A DNA stretch of 55,997 nucleotides. It comes from an uncultured Pseudoxanthomonas sp. (GTDB lineage: Bacteria; Pseudomonadota; Gammaproteobacteria; Xanthomonadales; Xanthomonadaceae). The stretch spans positions 1 to 55,997 of the forward strand of contig CAMPIO010000014.1 of the NCBI GenBank assembly GCA_946886405.1. The letters are read 5' to 3'. Both the position numbers and the translations under genes were made by a program. Under the pieces are notes generated by a model. That model had not been told where the DNA came from. It did not search any database and saw nothing but the letters and a program-made list of their open reading frames with translations. Positions 16,600 to 24,673 of this stretch are shown here, in pieces. Within the stretch, counting starts at the first letter, position 1; each line of letters opens with the position of its first letter.

Positions 16600-17973
16600 T
16601 CACGCCACCGCATCCTCCAGGACGGGCAGCAGCGCGAGCACGTCGGCGTCCACCGCGTTCCAGTCGATGCCCGCGAGCGAGGCCCGACCGTGCGTATGCC
16701 GGACCAGCAGGTCGCGCTGCACGTGGCTGCGATGCTGGGCGAGTGCGTAGGGGATACGCATGAAGCTGACCATCGTGTAGTGCGGGACGAAGCGCCGCGG
16801 ATGGCGTTGCTGCAACGCCAGTTCGAGTTCGCGCTGCAGCAGGAAGCCGCTGTCGTCGACCTTGTCGCGCATCTCCACGTAGTTTTCCAGCGCCATTTCC
16901 TGGATGGCGAGCGCGTTCGGCTTGCGCTCGGCCTCGAAGGCGGAGAAGGCATCGGCCAGATTGTCGGATGCCTGCAGATGCCGCGACAGCGAGACGCAGT
17001 CCTCGAACGCGCAGTTCATGCCTTGTCCGTGGAAGGGCACCATCGCGTGGGCCGCGTCGCCCAGCAGGACGGCCTGGCCGCCGAGATGCCAGCGATCCAG
17101 GTACAACGTAGCGAGCAGCCCGGTGGGATTGGTGTCCCAGTCCTGTTCCAGGTCGGGAATCAGCGGCACGGCATCGGCGAAATCGCGCAGGAACAGCGCT
17201 TTGGCTTCGCGGCCGTTGCGCACGCTGGCGAAACTCGGATCTCCCTGGTTCGGCAGGAACAGCGTCACCGTGAAGGTGCGCTCGTCGTTCGGCAGGGCGA
17301 TGCACATGTAGTGCCCGCGCGGCCAGATGTGCAGTGCATTCGGTTCCATCACGAAGCCGCCCTCGGCGGAGGGTGGAATTTCCAGTTCCTTGTACGAGTG
17401 GTCGAGGAACTCCGTGCGTTCGCCGAGATCCTCGCGTCGCTGCATCGCGCCGCGCAGGGAGGAACCGGCACCGTCGGCACCCACCAGCGCGGTGAACGCC
17501 ACGGGATGGAGGCCGCCCTGTCCGTCGGCGAAGCGGGCGAAGCGGGCGTCGAAATCCACTGCGTCCAACCGGCGGTCGAAATGGATGTCCGCACCCGCCT
17601 GTTCGGCAAGGTCGAGCAGCGTGATGTTCAGGTCACCGCGATGGATCGACCAGATCACCTCGGAGTCGTCGCGGCCGTAGCGTTGCAGCTGCAGCCGGCC
17701 GTCGAGGGCATGCACCATGCGGCCGCGCATCATCACGGCCTGCCGCATCACCGCCTCGTCGGCATCTGCCATCCGCAGCGCATGGCGGCCACGCTCGGTC
17801 AACGCCAGATTGATGGATCGTCCTCCCGCGTAGCCTTGGACGCGCGGGTCGCCGCGCTTCTCGTACACCTCCACACGCCAGCCGGCGCGCGCCATCAGGG
17901 TGGCCAGCAGCGCGCCGGCGAGGCCGGCACCGATGATGGTGATCTGTCGCGGGGTATCAGTGCGCAAGCGCAT
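16600..17973 (-). CDS. kmo: Kynurenine 3-monooxygenase
   Basis: This FAD/NADPH hydroxylase converts L-kynurenine to 3-hydroxykynurenine. The 457-residue protein starts with the FAD-binding GxGxxG motif (ITIIGAGLAGALLATLMARA). It continues with the family segments YEKRGDP, GGRSINLALTERG, VGADGAGSSLR and the second FAD motif VLLGDAAHAMVPFHGQGMN near residues 305-323. The ATG is preceded by AGGAGA, which lies inside the kynU stop region, so translation is coupled with kynU 9 bp upstream. It sits at the downstream end of the kynurenine gene cluster. Confidence 0.95.
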   Translation of the reverse strand: MRLRTDTPRQITIIGAGLAGALLATLMARAGWRVEVYEKRGDPRVQGYAGGRSINLALTERGRHALRMADADEAVMRQAVMMRGRMVHALDGRLQLQRYGRDDSEVIWSIHRGDLNITLLDLAEQAGADIHFDRRLDAVDFDARFARFADGQGGLHPVAFTALVGADGAGSSLRGAMQRREDLGERTEFLDHSYKELEIPPSAEGGFVMEPNALHIWPRGHYMCIALPNDERTFTVTLFLPNQGDPSFASVRNGREAKALFLRDFADAVPLIPDLEQDWDTNPTGLLATLYLDRWHLGGQAVLLGDAAHAMVPFHGQGMNCAFEDCVSLSRHLQASDNLADAFSAFEAERKPNALAIQEMALENYVEMRDKVDDSGFLLQRELELALQQRHPRRFVPHYTMVSFMRIPYALAQHRSHVQRDLLVRHTHGRASLAGIDWNAVDADVLALLPVLEDAVA

Positions 17974-17982
17974 GTCTCCTGA

Positions 17983-19257
17983 TCAGAATCCCCGCCACGT
18001 CTCGACTTCTTCGACGAAGCGGTGGACATCCATGTAGCGGTTGTAGAGCGGGGCAGGCGAGATGCGGATCACGTCCGGTTCGCGCCAGTCGCCGACGGTG
18101 CCGACCGACAGCAGATATTCGAACAGTTCGCGCCCCCGGTCACGTCCGCCGATCACGCGCAGCGACAACTGCGCACCGCGCTGCATGGTGTCGGCCGGCG
18201 TGATGATCTGGAGCACATCAGACAGCCGCGCCTGGATCAGGGCTTCCAGCAGGCCGGTGATCTTCAACGACTTGGTGCGGATCGCCTCCATGCCCCCCGC
18301 CTTCTCGAACAGCTCCAAGGATGCGCGCAGGGGCGCGAGGCCAAGGATAGGCGGATTGCTCAACTGCCAGCCCTCGGCGCCGGGCGTGGGCACGAACTCT
18401 GGCGCCATGCGGAAACGGGTCTCCTTCTCGTGGCCCCACCATCCCGCGAAGCGCGGCCGATCCGTATTGGCGTGACGCGCATGCACGAAGCAGCCCGCCA
18501 CCGCGCCGGGACCGGAGTTGAGGTACTTGTAGTGGCACCAGACCGCGAAATCGACATCGCTGTCGTGCAGGCGCAAAGGCAGGTTGCCCACCGCATGCGC
18601 GAGGTCGACACCGACGATGGCACCTTGTGCATGGCCCAGGCGCGCAATTTCGGCCAGGTCGAAGGCTTGCCCGGTGCGGTACTGGATGCCGGGCCACAGC
18701 ACCAGCGCCAGGCGTGGACCGTGTTCGGCGATGGCGCGCTCGATGGCGGCCATCGACAGCGTGCCGTCAGGCTGGTCCGGTTCCACTTCGATCAGATCGG
18801 TGGCGGGATCGAAGCCGTGGAAGCGCACCTGCGATTCCATCGCATGCCGGTCGGAGGGGAACGCGCCGGCTTCCATCAGGATCGCCGGCCGCTCCGCCGT
18901 GGGGCGGTAGAAGCTGACCATCATCAGGTGCAGGTTGGTGGTCAGCGTGTTCATCGCCACCACCTCGGCCGGTTCCGCGCCGACCACGCGGGCCAGCGGC
19001 TCACGGACCAACTCGTGGTACGTCATCCACTGCGCGTTGCCGGTGAAGTGGCCTTCGACCGCTTCCGTCGACCACTTGTCCAGCACTTCGTTGATGTACG
19101 TGCGCGCACCCTTCGGCTGCAGGCCGAGCGAGTTGCCGCAGAAATAGATCTGGTCGTTGTGCTTGTGGCGCGGGATCAGGAAGTCGTTGCGCAGCAGACG
19201 CAGCGGATCGGCAGCGTCGAGGGCGATGATGTGGGTGCGGGACAGCGGGTCGGTCAT
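17983..19257 (-). CDS. kynU: Kynureninase
   Basis: This PLP enzyme cleaves 3-hydroxykynurenine (or kynurenine) to 3-hydroxyanthranilate (or anthranilate) plus alanine. The 424-residue protein has the expected features: FCGNSLGLQPKGA near the N-terminus, GVDLAHAVGNLPLRLHD, and the PLP-lysine segment CHYKYLNSGPGAVAG. Later come FAGWWGHEK and the C-terminal RISPAPLYNRYMDV. The ATG at 19257 begins just before homology. The frame is open for another 33 codons upstream through the palindromic repeat, which is unlikely to be coding. No good ribosome-binding site precedes the ATG. The gene is separated from the ACMS decarboxylase gene by 119 bp holding that repeat. Confidence 0.94.
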   Translation of the reverse strand: MTDPLSRTHIIALDAADPLRLLRNDFLIPRHKHNDQIYFCGNSLGLQPKGARTYINEVLDKWSTEAVEGHFTGNAQWMTYHELVREPLARVVGAEPAEVVAMNTLTTNLHLMMVSFYRPTAERPAILMEAGAFPSDRHAMESQVRFHGFDPATDLIEVEPDQPDGTLSMAAIERAIAEHGPRLALVLWPGIQYRTGQAFDLAEIARLGHAQGAIVGVDLAHAVGNLPLRLHDSDVDFAVWCHYKYLNSGPGAVAGCFVHARHANTDRPRFAGWWGHEKETRFRMAPEFVPTPGAEGWQLSNPPILGLAPLRASLELFEKAGGMEAIRTKSLKITGLLEALIQARLSDVLQIITPADTMQRGAQLSLRVIGGRDRGRELFEYLLSVGTVGDWREPDVIRISPAPLYNRYMDVHRFVEEVETWRGF

Positions 19258-19287
19258 GGAAGGATCGGTGCTGAAAGGACGGGAATT

Positions 19288-19369
19288 GTAGGAGCGCCCC
19301 TTGGGCGCGATGCTTCGGGGTACCGGTCGCAATGCCTGCAGAAGCATCGCACCCATGGGGCGCTCCTAC
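19288..19369. repeat. Palindromic intergenic repeat copy A (REP/SMAG-like)
   Basis: Two 29-base arms, starting GTAGGAGCGCCC at 19288 and ending GGGGCGCTCCTAC at 19369, are inverted around a 24-base spacer and match with a few mismatches. The GTAG head and pairing of inverted copies resemble Stenotrophomonas SMAG/REP elements. It lies within the minus-strand kynurenine operon, between the ACMS decarboxylase gene and kynU, so the transcript would carry a large hairpin there. Its arm core differs from the other three copies (GCGCCCC in place of GCGACGT). Confidence 0.8.
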
Positions 19370-19376
19370 AGGGGAA

Positions 19377-20387
19377 TCACAGAAACCTCGACGCCGGCAG
19401 GCCCAGCCATTCCAGCGCGGTGCCGTGGTACAGACGGGCCTGCTGGACCTCGTCCAGGCCCAGTGCGGCGATGCCGGCGCCCGGTTCCTGTTCGCCCAGC
19501 GGGAACGGGTAATCAGTACCCAGCATCACGCGCTCGTGGCCGACGGTGTCCAGCAGATAGCGAAGCGCGCGCGGGTCAGCGACCCAGGAATCGAAGTACA
19601 CGCGGGCCAGGTAATCGCGCGGGTTGCGCGGGTTGTCGGTGGCCACCAGGTCTGGCCGCATGTTGAAGCCGTGCTCGATGCGACCGATCGTGTAAGGGAA
19701 GCTGCCGCCACCGTGCGCGAAGCAGACCTTCAACTGCGGCAGGCGCTCCAGCACGCCACCGAAGATCAGACTGCACGCGGCGCGTGATTGTTCGGCGGGC
19801 ATGCCGACCAGCCAGGGCAGCCAGTATTTCGGCATCGATGCGGCACCCATCATGTCCCACGGGTGCACGAGGATCGCGGCGCCCAGCTCGCTGGCGGCCT
19901 GGAAGAACTCGGACAGCTCCGGCGCGTCCAGGTTCCAGTCGTTGACATGGCTGCCGATCTGCACGCCCTGCAGGCCCAACTGGTCCATGCAGCGTTCCAG
20001 TTCCTGCACGGCCAGGCGCGGGGACTGCAGCGGCACCGTGCCGATGCCGGCGTAGTGGCGCGGGTAGTCGCGGCAGGCGACGGCGGTGTGGTCGTTGAGC
20101 GCCTGGTGCAGCTCCAGCGCGTGGTGCGGCCTGGCCCAGTAGCTGAACATCACCGGCACCGTGCTGATCACCTGCACCTGCACGCCGAACTGCGCGTAGT
20201 CGGCGATGCGCTCTTCCGGATCCCAGGTCTTGGGCCAGATCTCGCGGAAGAACTTGCCGTCCTTGTAGATGCGGTGGCGCCCGTCGTCGCCGTGATGGAT
20301 CACGGGGAAGCGCAGGTCGCCGTACTTGGCCGCGAGGTCTGGCCAGTCGCGGGGCAGGAAGTGCGCGTGGGTGTCGATCTTCAGCAT
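19377..20387 (-). CDS. 2-amino-3-carboxymuconate-6-semialdehyde decarboxylase (ACMSD)
   Basis: This zinc amidohydrolase-superfamily enzyme removes CO2 from ACMS, the ring-opening product of 3-hydroxyanthranilate, giving 2-aminomuconate semialdehyde. The 336-residue protein begins with the metal-binding H-x-H (His7 and His9 in KIDTHAHFLP). It then has LGLQGVQIGSHVN, ILVHPWDMMG, CFAHGGGSFPYTIGR and the metal aspartate in MLGTDYPFPLGE. These match the ACMSD/NbaD family. Start: the ATG at 20387, with TACAAT 6 nt upstream, suggesting a leaderless transcript as well as read-through from upstream genes. The upstream neighbour is the HEPN gene, not a pathway gene. Confidence 0.93.
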   Translation of the reverse strand: MLKIDTHAHFLPRDWPDLAAKYGDLRFPVIHHGDDGRHRIYKDGKFFREIWPKTWDPEERIADYAQFGVQVQVISTVPVMFSYWARPHHALELHQALNDHTAVACRDYPRHYAGIGTVPLQSPRLAVQELERCMDQLGLQGVQIGSHVNDWNLDAPELSEFFQAASELGAAILVHPWDMMGAASMPKYWLPWLVGMPAEQSRAACSLIFGGVLERLPQLKVCFAHGGGSFPYTIGRIEHGFNMRPDLVATDNPRNPRDYLARVYFDSWVADPRALRYLLDTVGHERVMLGTDYPFPLGEQEPGAGIAALGLDEVQQARLYHGTALEWLGLPASRFL

Positions 20388-20393
20388 CGTCGG

Positions 20394-20399
20394 ATTGTA
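20394..20399 (-). promoter_or_regulatory. Candidate -10 element for leaderless ACMSD transcript
   Basis: TACAAT on the minus strand ends 6 nt before the ACMSD ATG and the gene has no Shine-Dalgarno. The same arrangement occurs before alr and recN. No convincing -35 is present. Confidence 0.35.
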
Positions 20400-20466
20400 G
20401 GGGCAGCGTGCGTGGGATTCGCGCTGCACTGCCGAATGCGGCAGGTCGTAGGGGCGGTGTGCGCCG

Positions 20467-20874
20467 TCATCGTTCCAGCGCGTCCGACACGCGCTCGCAG
20501 GCGGCGATCAGGTCGTTGACCAGCCGCCGGTCGACGTCCACGTGGCCCTCGTACTCGGCCAGGTTGCGCAGGTCGTGCGCCTTGGCCAGCACGCGCCATA
20601 CCTCGGGGCCGAGTCCCAGCGTGTGCGGCAATACCTGGAACACGATGTAGCGGTGACGTGCACGGAAACCGGCGCGGCGCAGCGCGGCAAGACTCAGTGC
20701 ATGGGCGGCGTTGTAGGCCAGGTCGAAGCGGCTTTCCAGCGACAGCGCGTCGTTGTGCGCGTCGGCCAGGCGGGCCAGCCCCGAGCGCAGCAGGCCGGCG
20801 GTCTCCTTCCTGTCGGGCGGCTCAGGGCTGAGCGGTCCGCTGTGGCTGGCCAGTTTCTCAAGCGGCGAGGTCAT
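20467..20874 (-). CDS. HEPN-domain protein, partner of the HTH-nucleotidyltransferase
   Basis: The 135-residue all-helical protein looks like a HEPN domain: a helix rich in Ala/Asp (HNDALSLESRFDLAYNAAHALSLAALRRAGF), then HRYIVFQVLPHTLG, then KAHDLRNLAEYEGH and a C-terminal helix. HEPN proteins paired with MNT nucleotidyltransferases act as RNase toxins in several type VII-like toxin-antitoxin systems. The usual R-x4-6-H catalytic motif is not obvious here: the best candidates are R-N-L-A-E-Y near the C-terminal helix, or the R-x6-H-x-Y in RAGFRARHRY. The gene overlaps the upstream HTH-MNT gene by 17 bp, so the two are translated as a pair. Toxin activity is an inference. Confidence 0.72.
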   Translation of the reverse strand: MTSPLEKLASHSGPLSPEPPDRKETAGLLRSGLARLADAHNDALSLESRFDLAYNAAHALSLAALRRAGFRARHRYIVFQVLPHTLGLGPEVWRVLAKAHDLRNLAEYEGHVDVDRRLVNDLIAACERVSDALER

Positions 20875-21505
20875 CTTCGCCCCCGATCAGCCATTGCCGT
20901 GGCTGCTGCAGCACGCGGGTAACGAAGCTGTTGCCGGCGTCGAGGCGGGTGCGTAGCTCGTCACGGTCATAGACGGTGGGATTGATCTGCCGGCCCAACC
21001 GTTCCGCCAGCGGATGCAGGGCCAGCATGAGCTCGGCGTAAGCGAGGTCGTCGGCGATCACCATCAGATCGATGTCGCTGCGGGCGGTGTCGTTGCCCTT
21101 GGCGACCGAGCCGTAGAGGAAGGCGGCGTGGATGTGGCCGGCCAGCGGCACCAGCGCTTCGCGCAGCGGCTCGGCCAGACCGAAGGTCTTGCGGACGATG
21201 GAGGCCAGTTCGTCGTGGATCGGAGCGTCGGGATTGGCGCGATACCGCTTCTGGTTGCCGACGTGCTCGACGGTCAGCAGCCCACTGCCGGCGAGTCGGG
21301 CGAGCTCGCGCTGGACGGCTCCGCTGCCCGCACCGGTCGCCTGGATGAGCTCGTTGACCGCGTAGCTGCGCCCGGACTCGCCGAACAGGCAGGCCAGCAC
21401 GCGCTGCTGGGTGGTGGTGAACAGGGCACCCGACAGGCTGGCAGACGCATAGCGTGCCGCCGCCTCGCTGACTCTTCCGGATCGGGGGGTGTCGTTCATG
21501 CCCAT
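20858..21505 (-). CDS. Winged-helix regulator fused to a minimal nucleotidyltransferase (HTH-MNT)
   Basis: The 215-residue protein has two parts. Residues 25-100 form a winged helix-turn-helix (QQRVLACLFG, NELIQATGAGSGAVQRELAR, then a beta-wing at GLLTVEHVGNQKRYR). Residues 120-215 form a polymerase-beta-type nucleotidyltransferase with the diagnostic G-S-x10-D-x-D motif (YGSVAKGNDTARSDIDLMV). In MNT/HEPN pairs the MNT protein is the antitoxin, in some cases by AMPylating HEPN; the fused HTH suggests it also represses its own operon. The start at 21505 lies inside the first of two palindromes (21499-21534). An ATG at 21499 is an alternative. It interrupts the kynurenine operon between the dioxygenase and ACMSD genes. 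Confidence 0.85.
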   Translation of the reverse strand: MGMNDTPRSGRVSEAAARYASASLSGALFTTTQQRVLACLFGESGRSYAVNELIQATGAGSGAVQRELARLAGSGLLTVEHVGNQKRYRANPDAPIHDELASIVRKTFGLAEPLREALVPLAGHIHAAFLYGSVAKGNDTARSDIDLMVIADDLAYAELMLALHPLAERLGRQINPTVYDRDELRTRLDAGNSFVTRVLQQPRQWLIGGEDDLAA

Positions 21506-21541
21506 ATCGGGCACGATAATGCCCAGATTGGGCAAGTGCAA
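21499..21541 (-). promoter_or_regulatory. Promoter with tandem palindromic operator for HTH-MNT/HEPN
   Basis: Two near-identical 15-bp palindromes occur: TGCCCATATCGGGCA at 21499-21513 and TGCCCAGATTGGGCA at 21520-21534. Their centres are 21 bp apart, two helical turns, so dimers would bind the same DNA face. On the minus strand a TTGCAC (21541-21536) and a TATCGT (21518-21513) are separated by exactly 17 bp, and the ATG follows 7 nt later. The distal palindrome fills the spacer and the proximal one covers the start. This is the expected layout for autorepression by the HTH domain. Binding is inferred. Confidence 0.65.
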
Positions 21542-21543
21542 GC

Positions 21544-22092
21544 TCAGGTGATGTCGGCCCGTGAGTCCGCCTGCATCTCGTAGCGGCTCGGACGGGGATT
21601 CAGGTGGCCGCAGGCCTTGCAGGTGCGCAGGTCGTCGTTGCGGTAGAAGGCCTCGAACACGCGGAAGAAGTCCTGCTCGATGTCGTTGAGGTGGAAGTAC
21701 TCCTCGTAGACCTTTTCGTTGCAGCGCTCGCAGAACCACAGCAGGCCGTCGTCTTCGTGCGGCAGGCGCTTGCGCTCGATCACCAGCCCGACCGAGCCCG
21801 GCATGCGCTGCGGCGAATGCGGCACCCGCGGCGGCAGCAGGAAGATCTCGCCGGCGCGGATCGGGATGTCGCGCACCGCACCGTCCTCCTGGATGCGCAG
21901 CACCATCTCGCCTTCCAGCTGATAGAACCACTCCGGGCCTTCATCCCAGTGGTAGTCGGTGCGCGCATTCGGACCGCCCACCACCATGACGATGAAGTCG
22001 CCGTCGTGGATCACCTTGTTGCCGACCGGCGGCTTGAGCAGGTGGCGGTGTTCGTCGATCCAGGCCTGGAAATTGAGCGGACTCGGCAGCAT
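21544..22092 (-). CDS. nbaC: 3-Hydroxyanthranilate 3,4-dioxygenase
   Basis: This Fe(II) cupin enzyme opens the ring of 3-hydroxyanthranilate to give ACMS. The 182-residue protein has the cupin iron ligands in [17 protein letters not shown] and PRVPHSP. At the C-terminus it has the rubredoxin-like pair of CxxC motifs ([10 protein letters not shown] and [10 protein letters not shown]) found in bacterial and fungal HAO. Its start is one base from the stop of the RidA-type gene, so the two are in one transcript. After its stop only 38 bp remain before the HTH-MNT ATG, and they hold that gene's operator. Confidence 0.95.
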   Translation of the reverse strand: MLPSPLNFQAWIDEHRHLLKPPVGNKVIHDGDFIVMVVGGPNARTDYHWDEGPEWFYQLEGEMVLRIQEDGAVRDIPIRAGEIFLLPPRVPHSPQRMPGSVGLVIERKRLPHEDDGLLWFCERCNEKVYEEYFHLNDIEQDFFRVFEAFYRNDDLRTCKACGHLNPRPSRYEMQADSRADIT

Positions 22093-22093
22093 G

Positions 22094-22525
22094 TCAGCGG
22101 CGCTCCGGCAGGTGCGCGATGCACTTCAGTTCGATGGCGATCTGGGTGGGCAGGGCGGTGATGCCCAGCGTGGTGCGGCAGGGCGCAGCCGCCGCATCGG
22201 GGAAATATTCCGTCCAGACCCGGTTGTACGCCTTGAAGTCGTGCGCCATGTCGGTGAGGTAAACGGTCACGTCCACCAGGTCCTCCCAGCGCGCGCCACT
22301 GGCTTTGAGTATCGTCCGCACGTTGCTGAAGACGGCGCGGCATTGCGCGTCGATGTCGTAGCTGATCAGCCGGCCGTCCGCATCGTGCACATTGCCGACG
22401 ATGGCGTTGCTGGCCGGATCGCGCGGGCCGATCCCGGACAGGAACAGCAGGTCGCCCACGCGCCGCGCGTGCGGGTAATGCCCGACGGGCTTCGGCGCGC
22501 CAGCGGCCTGCACGACCTCACTCAT
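22094..22525 (-). CDS. RidA-family 2-aminomuconate deaminase
   Basis: The 143-residue protein belongs to the RidA/YjgF fold ([14 protein letters not shown] near the N-terminus, [25 protein letters not shown] in the middle). The C-terminal APCRTTLGI contains the conserved arginine used by RidA proteins with imine activity. In kynurenine clusters this paralogue deaminates 2-aminomuconate to 4-oxalocrotonate; the position between the dehydrogenase and dioxygenase genes supports that. The ATG at 22525 overlaps the carbonic anhydrase stop by 8 bp. A GTG one codon earlier is possible. Confidence 0.88.
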   Translation of the reverse strand: MSEVVQAAGAPKPVGHYPHARRVGDLLFLSGIGPRDPASNAIVGNVHDADGRLISYDIDAQCRAVFSNVRTILKASGARWEDLVDVTVYLTDMAHDFKAYNRVWTEYFPDAAAAPCRTTLGITALPTQIAIELKCIAHLPERR

Positions 22526-23192
22526 CACGCTTGCCCTTCGGCGGCACGCCCGCGAGGGCGCGCTGGTAGGCGGGTTGCAGTTCGTCCTGCGTGGTCACGT
22601 CCATGCCCAGCTCACGCACGCGACCGTCGAACAGGCTGTACACCCAGCCGTGGATGGCGAGCGGCTGGCCACGCGCCCAGGCGTCCTGCACCACGGTGGT
22701 CTGGCAGACGTTGAACACCTGCTCGATGACGTTCAGTTCGCACAGGCGCGCATGGCGCAGCGATTCGGTATCGACCTGGCCTAGCAGGTCGGCATGCTTC
22801 ATCGCCACGTCGGCGACATGGCGCAACCAGTTGTCAGCCAGCCCCACGCGCAGCCCGGTCATCGCCGCATGCACGCCGCCGCAACCGTAGTGGCCGACCA
22901 GCAGGATGTGTTCGACCTTCAGGATATCGACGGCGAACTGCACCACCGACAGCGCGTTGAGGTCGCCGTGCGACATGACGTTGGCGATATTGCGGTGGAC
23001 GAAGACCTCGCCCGGGTCCAGGCCGAGGATCTGATTGGCCGGCACGCGCGAATCGGAGCAGCCGATCCACAGGTAGCGAGGCGACTGCTGCTGGGAAAGA
23101 CGTTTGAAGAAACCGGGGTCTTCCTGCTTGATGCGGGCGGCCCAGTCGCGGTTGTTCTGCAACAGTTGTTCGAGTTCGGAAAGATCAGACAT
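22518..23192 (-). CDS. can: Beta-class carbonic anhydrase
   Basis: This zinc enzyme interconverts CO2 and bicarbonate. The 224-residue protein has the beta-class zinc ligands: C-S-D-S-R in LWIGCSDSRVPANQI, and H-x-x-C in LVGHYGCGGV. The length fits E. coli Can (220). It lies in the middle of the kynurenine operon, overlapping the RidA-type gene by 8 bp and 15 bp after the dehydrogenase gene. That placement suggests it disposes of CO2 made by ACMS decarboxylase and later decarboxylation, although it may also be the cell's housekeeping anhydrase. Confidence 0.95.
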   Translation of the reverse strand: MSDLSELEQLLQNNRDWAARIKQEDPGFFKRLSQQQSPRYLWIGCSDSRVPANQILGLDPGEVFVHRNIANVMSHGDLNALSVVQFAVDILKVEHILLVGHYGCGGVHAAMTGLRVGLADNWLRHVADVAMKHADLLGQVDTESLRHARLCELNVIEQVFNVCQTTVVQDAWARGQPLAIHGWVYSLFDGRVRELGMDVTTQDELQPAYQRALAGVPPKGKRDE

Positions 23193-23207
23193 TCGGTTCG
23201 GTCGTCC

Positions 23208-24629
23208 TCAGCGTAATGCCACGCAGACGTTCTTGGGTTCGGTGAAGAAACGCATGGCCTCCAGGCCGCCTTCGCGGCCCAGGCCGGACGCGCCCATGCC
23301 GCCAAACGGCGTGCGCAGGTCGCGTGTCATCCAGGTGTTGATCCAGACGATGCCCGCGCGCAGGTTCGCGGCCAGGCGGTGGGCGCGGTCCAGGTCGCGC
23401 GTCCACACGGTCGCGGCCAGGCCGTAGTCGCTGGCATTGGCCAGCGCCAGGGCATGTGCCTCGTCCGTGAAGGGTTGGAGGGTGACCACAGGCCCGAAGA
23501 TCTCTTCGCGGTTGGTGGTGGCCTCGGGTCCCAGGCCCTCGATGATGGTGGGTGCGATGAACCAGCCGGCCCCGTCCAGCGCATGCCCGCCGATGAGGAC
23601 GCGTCCGCCTTCGACGCGGGCACGTGCGATGCACCCCAGCACTTTGTCGAAATGCGCCTGCGACACCATCGCACCAAGCCGCGTCGCGGGGTCCTCGAGT
23701 GGGCCGGCCCGCAGCGAGCGAGCACGATCCACCAGCGCATCACGGAACTCGTCATAGATGGCTTGCTGCACCAGCAAGCGCGACCCGCACAGGCAGATCT
23801 GGCCGGCGTTCTGGAACGCGGAGCGGAGCAGGGTGTCCAGGTGCGCGCGCCAGTCGCTGTTGGCAAACACCAGCGTGGCGTTCTTGCCGCCGAGTTCCAG
23901 CGAGACCTTCTTCAACTGCGGCCCGGCCAGTCCCGAGATGCGCCGGCCCACCGCCGTGCTGCCGGTGAACGACACCGCCTTGATCGCGTGATGCAGTACC
24001 AGCGGTTCACCGACGGCCGGTCCGGTGCCGTGCACGATGTTCAGTACGCCGCGCGGCAGGCCGATCTCGGCAGCCAGCTCGCCCAGCATCGTGGCGGTGG
24101 CGGGGGTGATCTCGGACGGTTTGGCGACGACCGTGTTGCCGGCCGCCAGCGCGGGCGCGATCTTCCAGGTGAACAGGTAGAGCGGCAGGTTCCAGGGCGA
24201 AATCGCAGCGACCACGCCCAGCGGCTGTCGCAGCGTGTAATTCAGCCCGGCTTCGCCATGGTGCGATTCGCTGGCGAACTGCGTAGCCGCATGCGCGAAA
24301 AAGCGCAGGTTGGCGACGGCGCGTGGCATCTCGATGTCGCGCGCCAGCGCCAGCGGCTTGCCGGTATCGCGTGACTCGGCAGCAGCGAAGGCGTCGAGGC
24401 GTTGCTCAAGGGCATCGGCGAGCTTCTCCAGCCAGCGCGAGCGTTCGCTCGTTGTCAGTGCGGACCAGCCGGGAAACGCGGACTCGGCAGCCTGCACGGC
24501 CAGCAACACGTCGTTCTCGCTGCCGTCGGCGACCTCGGCATAGACCTCGCCCGATGCGGGCTCGAAGACGGCGCGCCAGGCGCTGCCAGCGCGCGATTCG
24601 CCTTCGATGAAGTGGCCGAAGCGGTCCAT
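23208..24629 (-). CDS. 2-Aminomuconic 6-semialdehyde dehydrogenase (aldehyde dehydrogenase family)
   Basis: This NAD-dependent enzyme oxidises 2-aminomuconate semialdehyde to 2-aminomuconate. The 473-residue protein is a typical ALDH: the NAD site segment ISPWNLPLYLFTWKIAPALA, then VSFTGSTAVGRRI, the general-base glutamate in SLELGGKNA, and the catalytic cysteine in NAGQICLCGSRL. The C-terminus has NREEIFGPVV and TPFGGMGASGLGREGG. The substrate is assigned from its place with HAO, ACMSD and the deaminase. The ATG at 24629 is used; a GTG two codons earlier (24635) is an alternative. Confidence 0.9.
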   Translation of the reverse strand: MDRFGHFIEGESRAGSAWRAVFEPASGEVYAEVADGSENDVLLAVQAAESAFPGWSALTTSERSRWLEKLADALEQRLDAFAAAESRDTGKPLALARDIEMPRAVANLRFFAHAATQFASESHHGEAGLNYTLRQPLGVVAAISPWNLPLYLFTWKIAPALAAGNTVVAKPSEITPATATMLGELAAEIGLPRGVLNIVHGTGPAVGEPLVLHHAIKAVSFTGSTAVGRRISGLAGPQLKKVSLELGGKNATLVFANSDWRAHLDTLLRSAFQNAGQICLCGSRLLVQQAIYDEFRDALVDRARSLRAGPLEDPATRLGAMVSQAHFDKVLGCIARARVEGGRVLIGGHALDGAGWFIAPTIIEGLGPEATTNREEIFGPVVTLQPFTDEAHALALANASDYGLAATVWTRDLDRAHRLAANLRAGIVWINTWMTRDLRTPFGGMGASGLGREGGLEAMRFFTEPKNVCVALR

Positions 24630-24673
24630 GCCCACTAGCTTAACCCGGCTGGCAAGCCCCCCGCTCCCGGGCC

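Noticed and set aside
20400..20466. A fifth copy of the palindromic repeat between HEPN and ACMSD
   Set aside because: GTAGGGGC occurs twice, and a short CTGCCG/CGGCAG hairpin is present, but the arms are not inverted copies of each other and do not match the family core.
20467..20874. A standard R-x4-6-H HEPN nuclease motif proving toxin activity
   Set aside because: Only imperfect candidates are present, so catalytic activity is not claimed.
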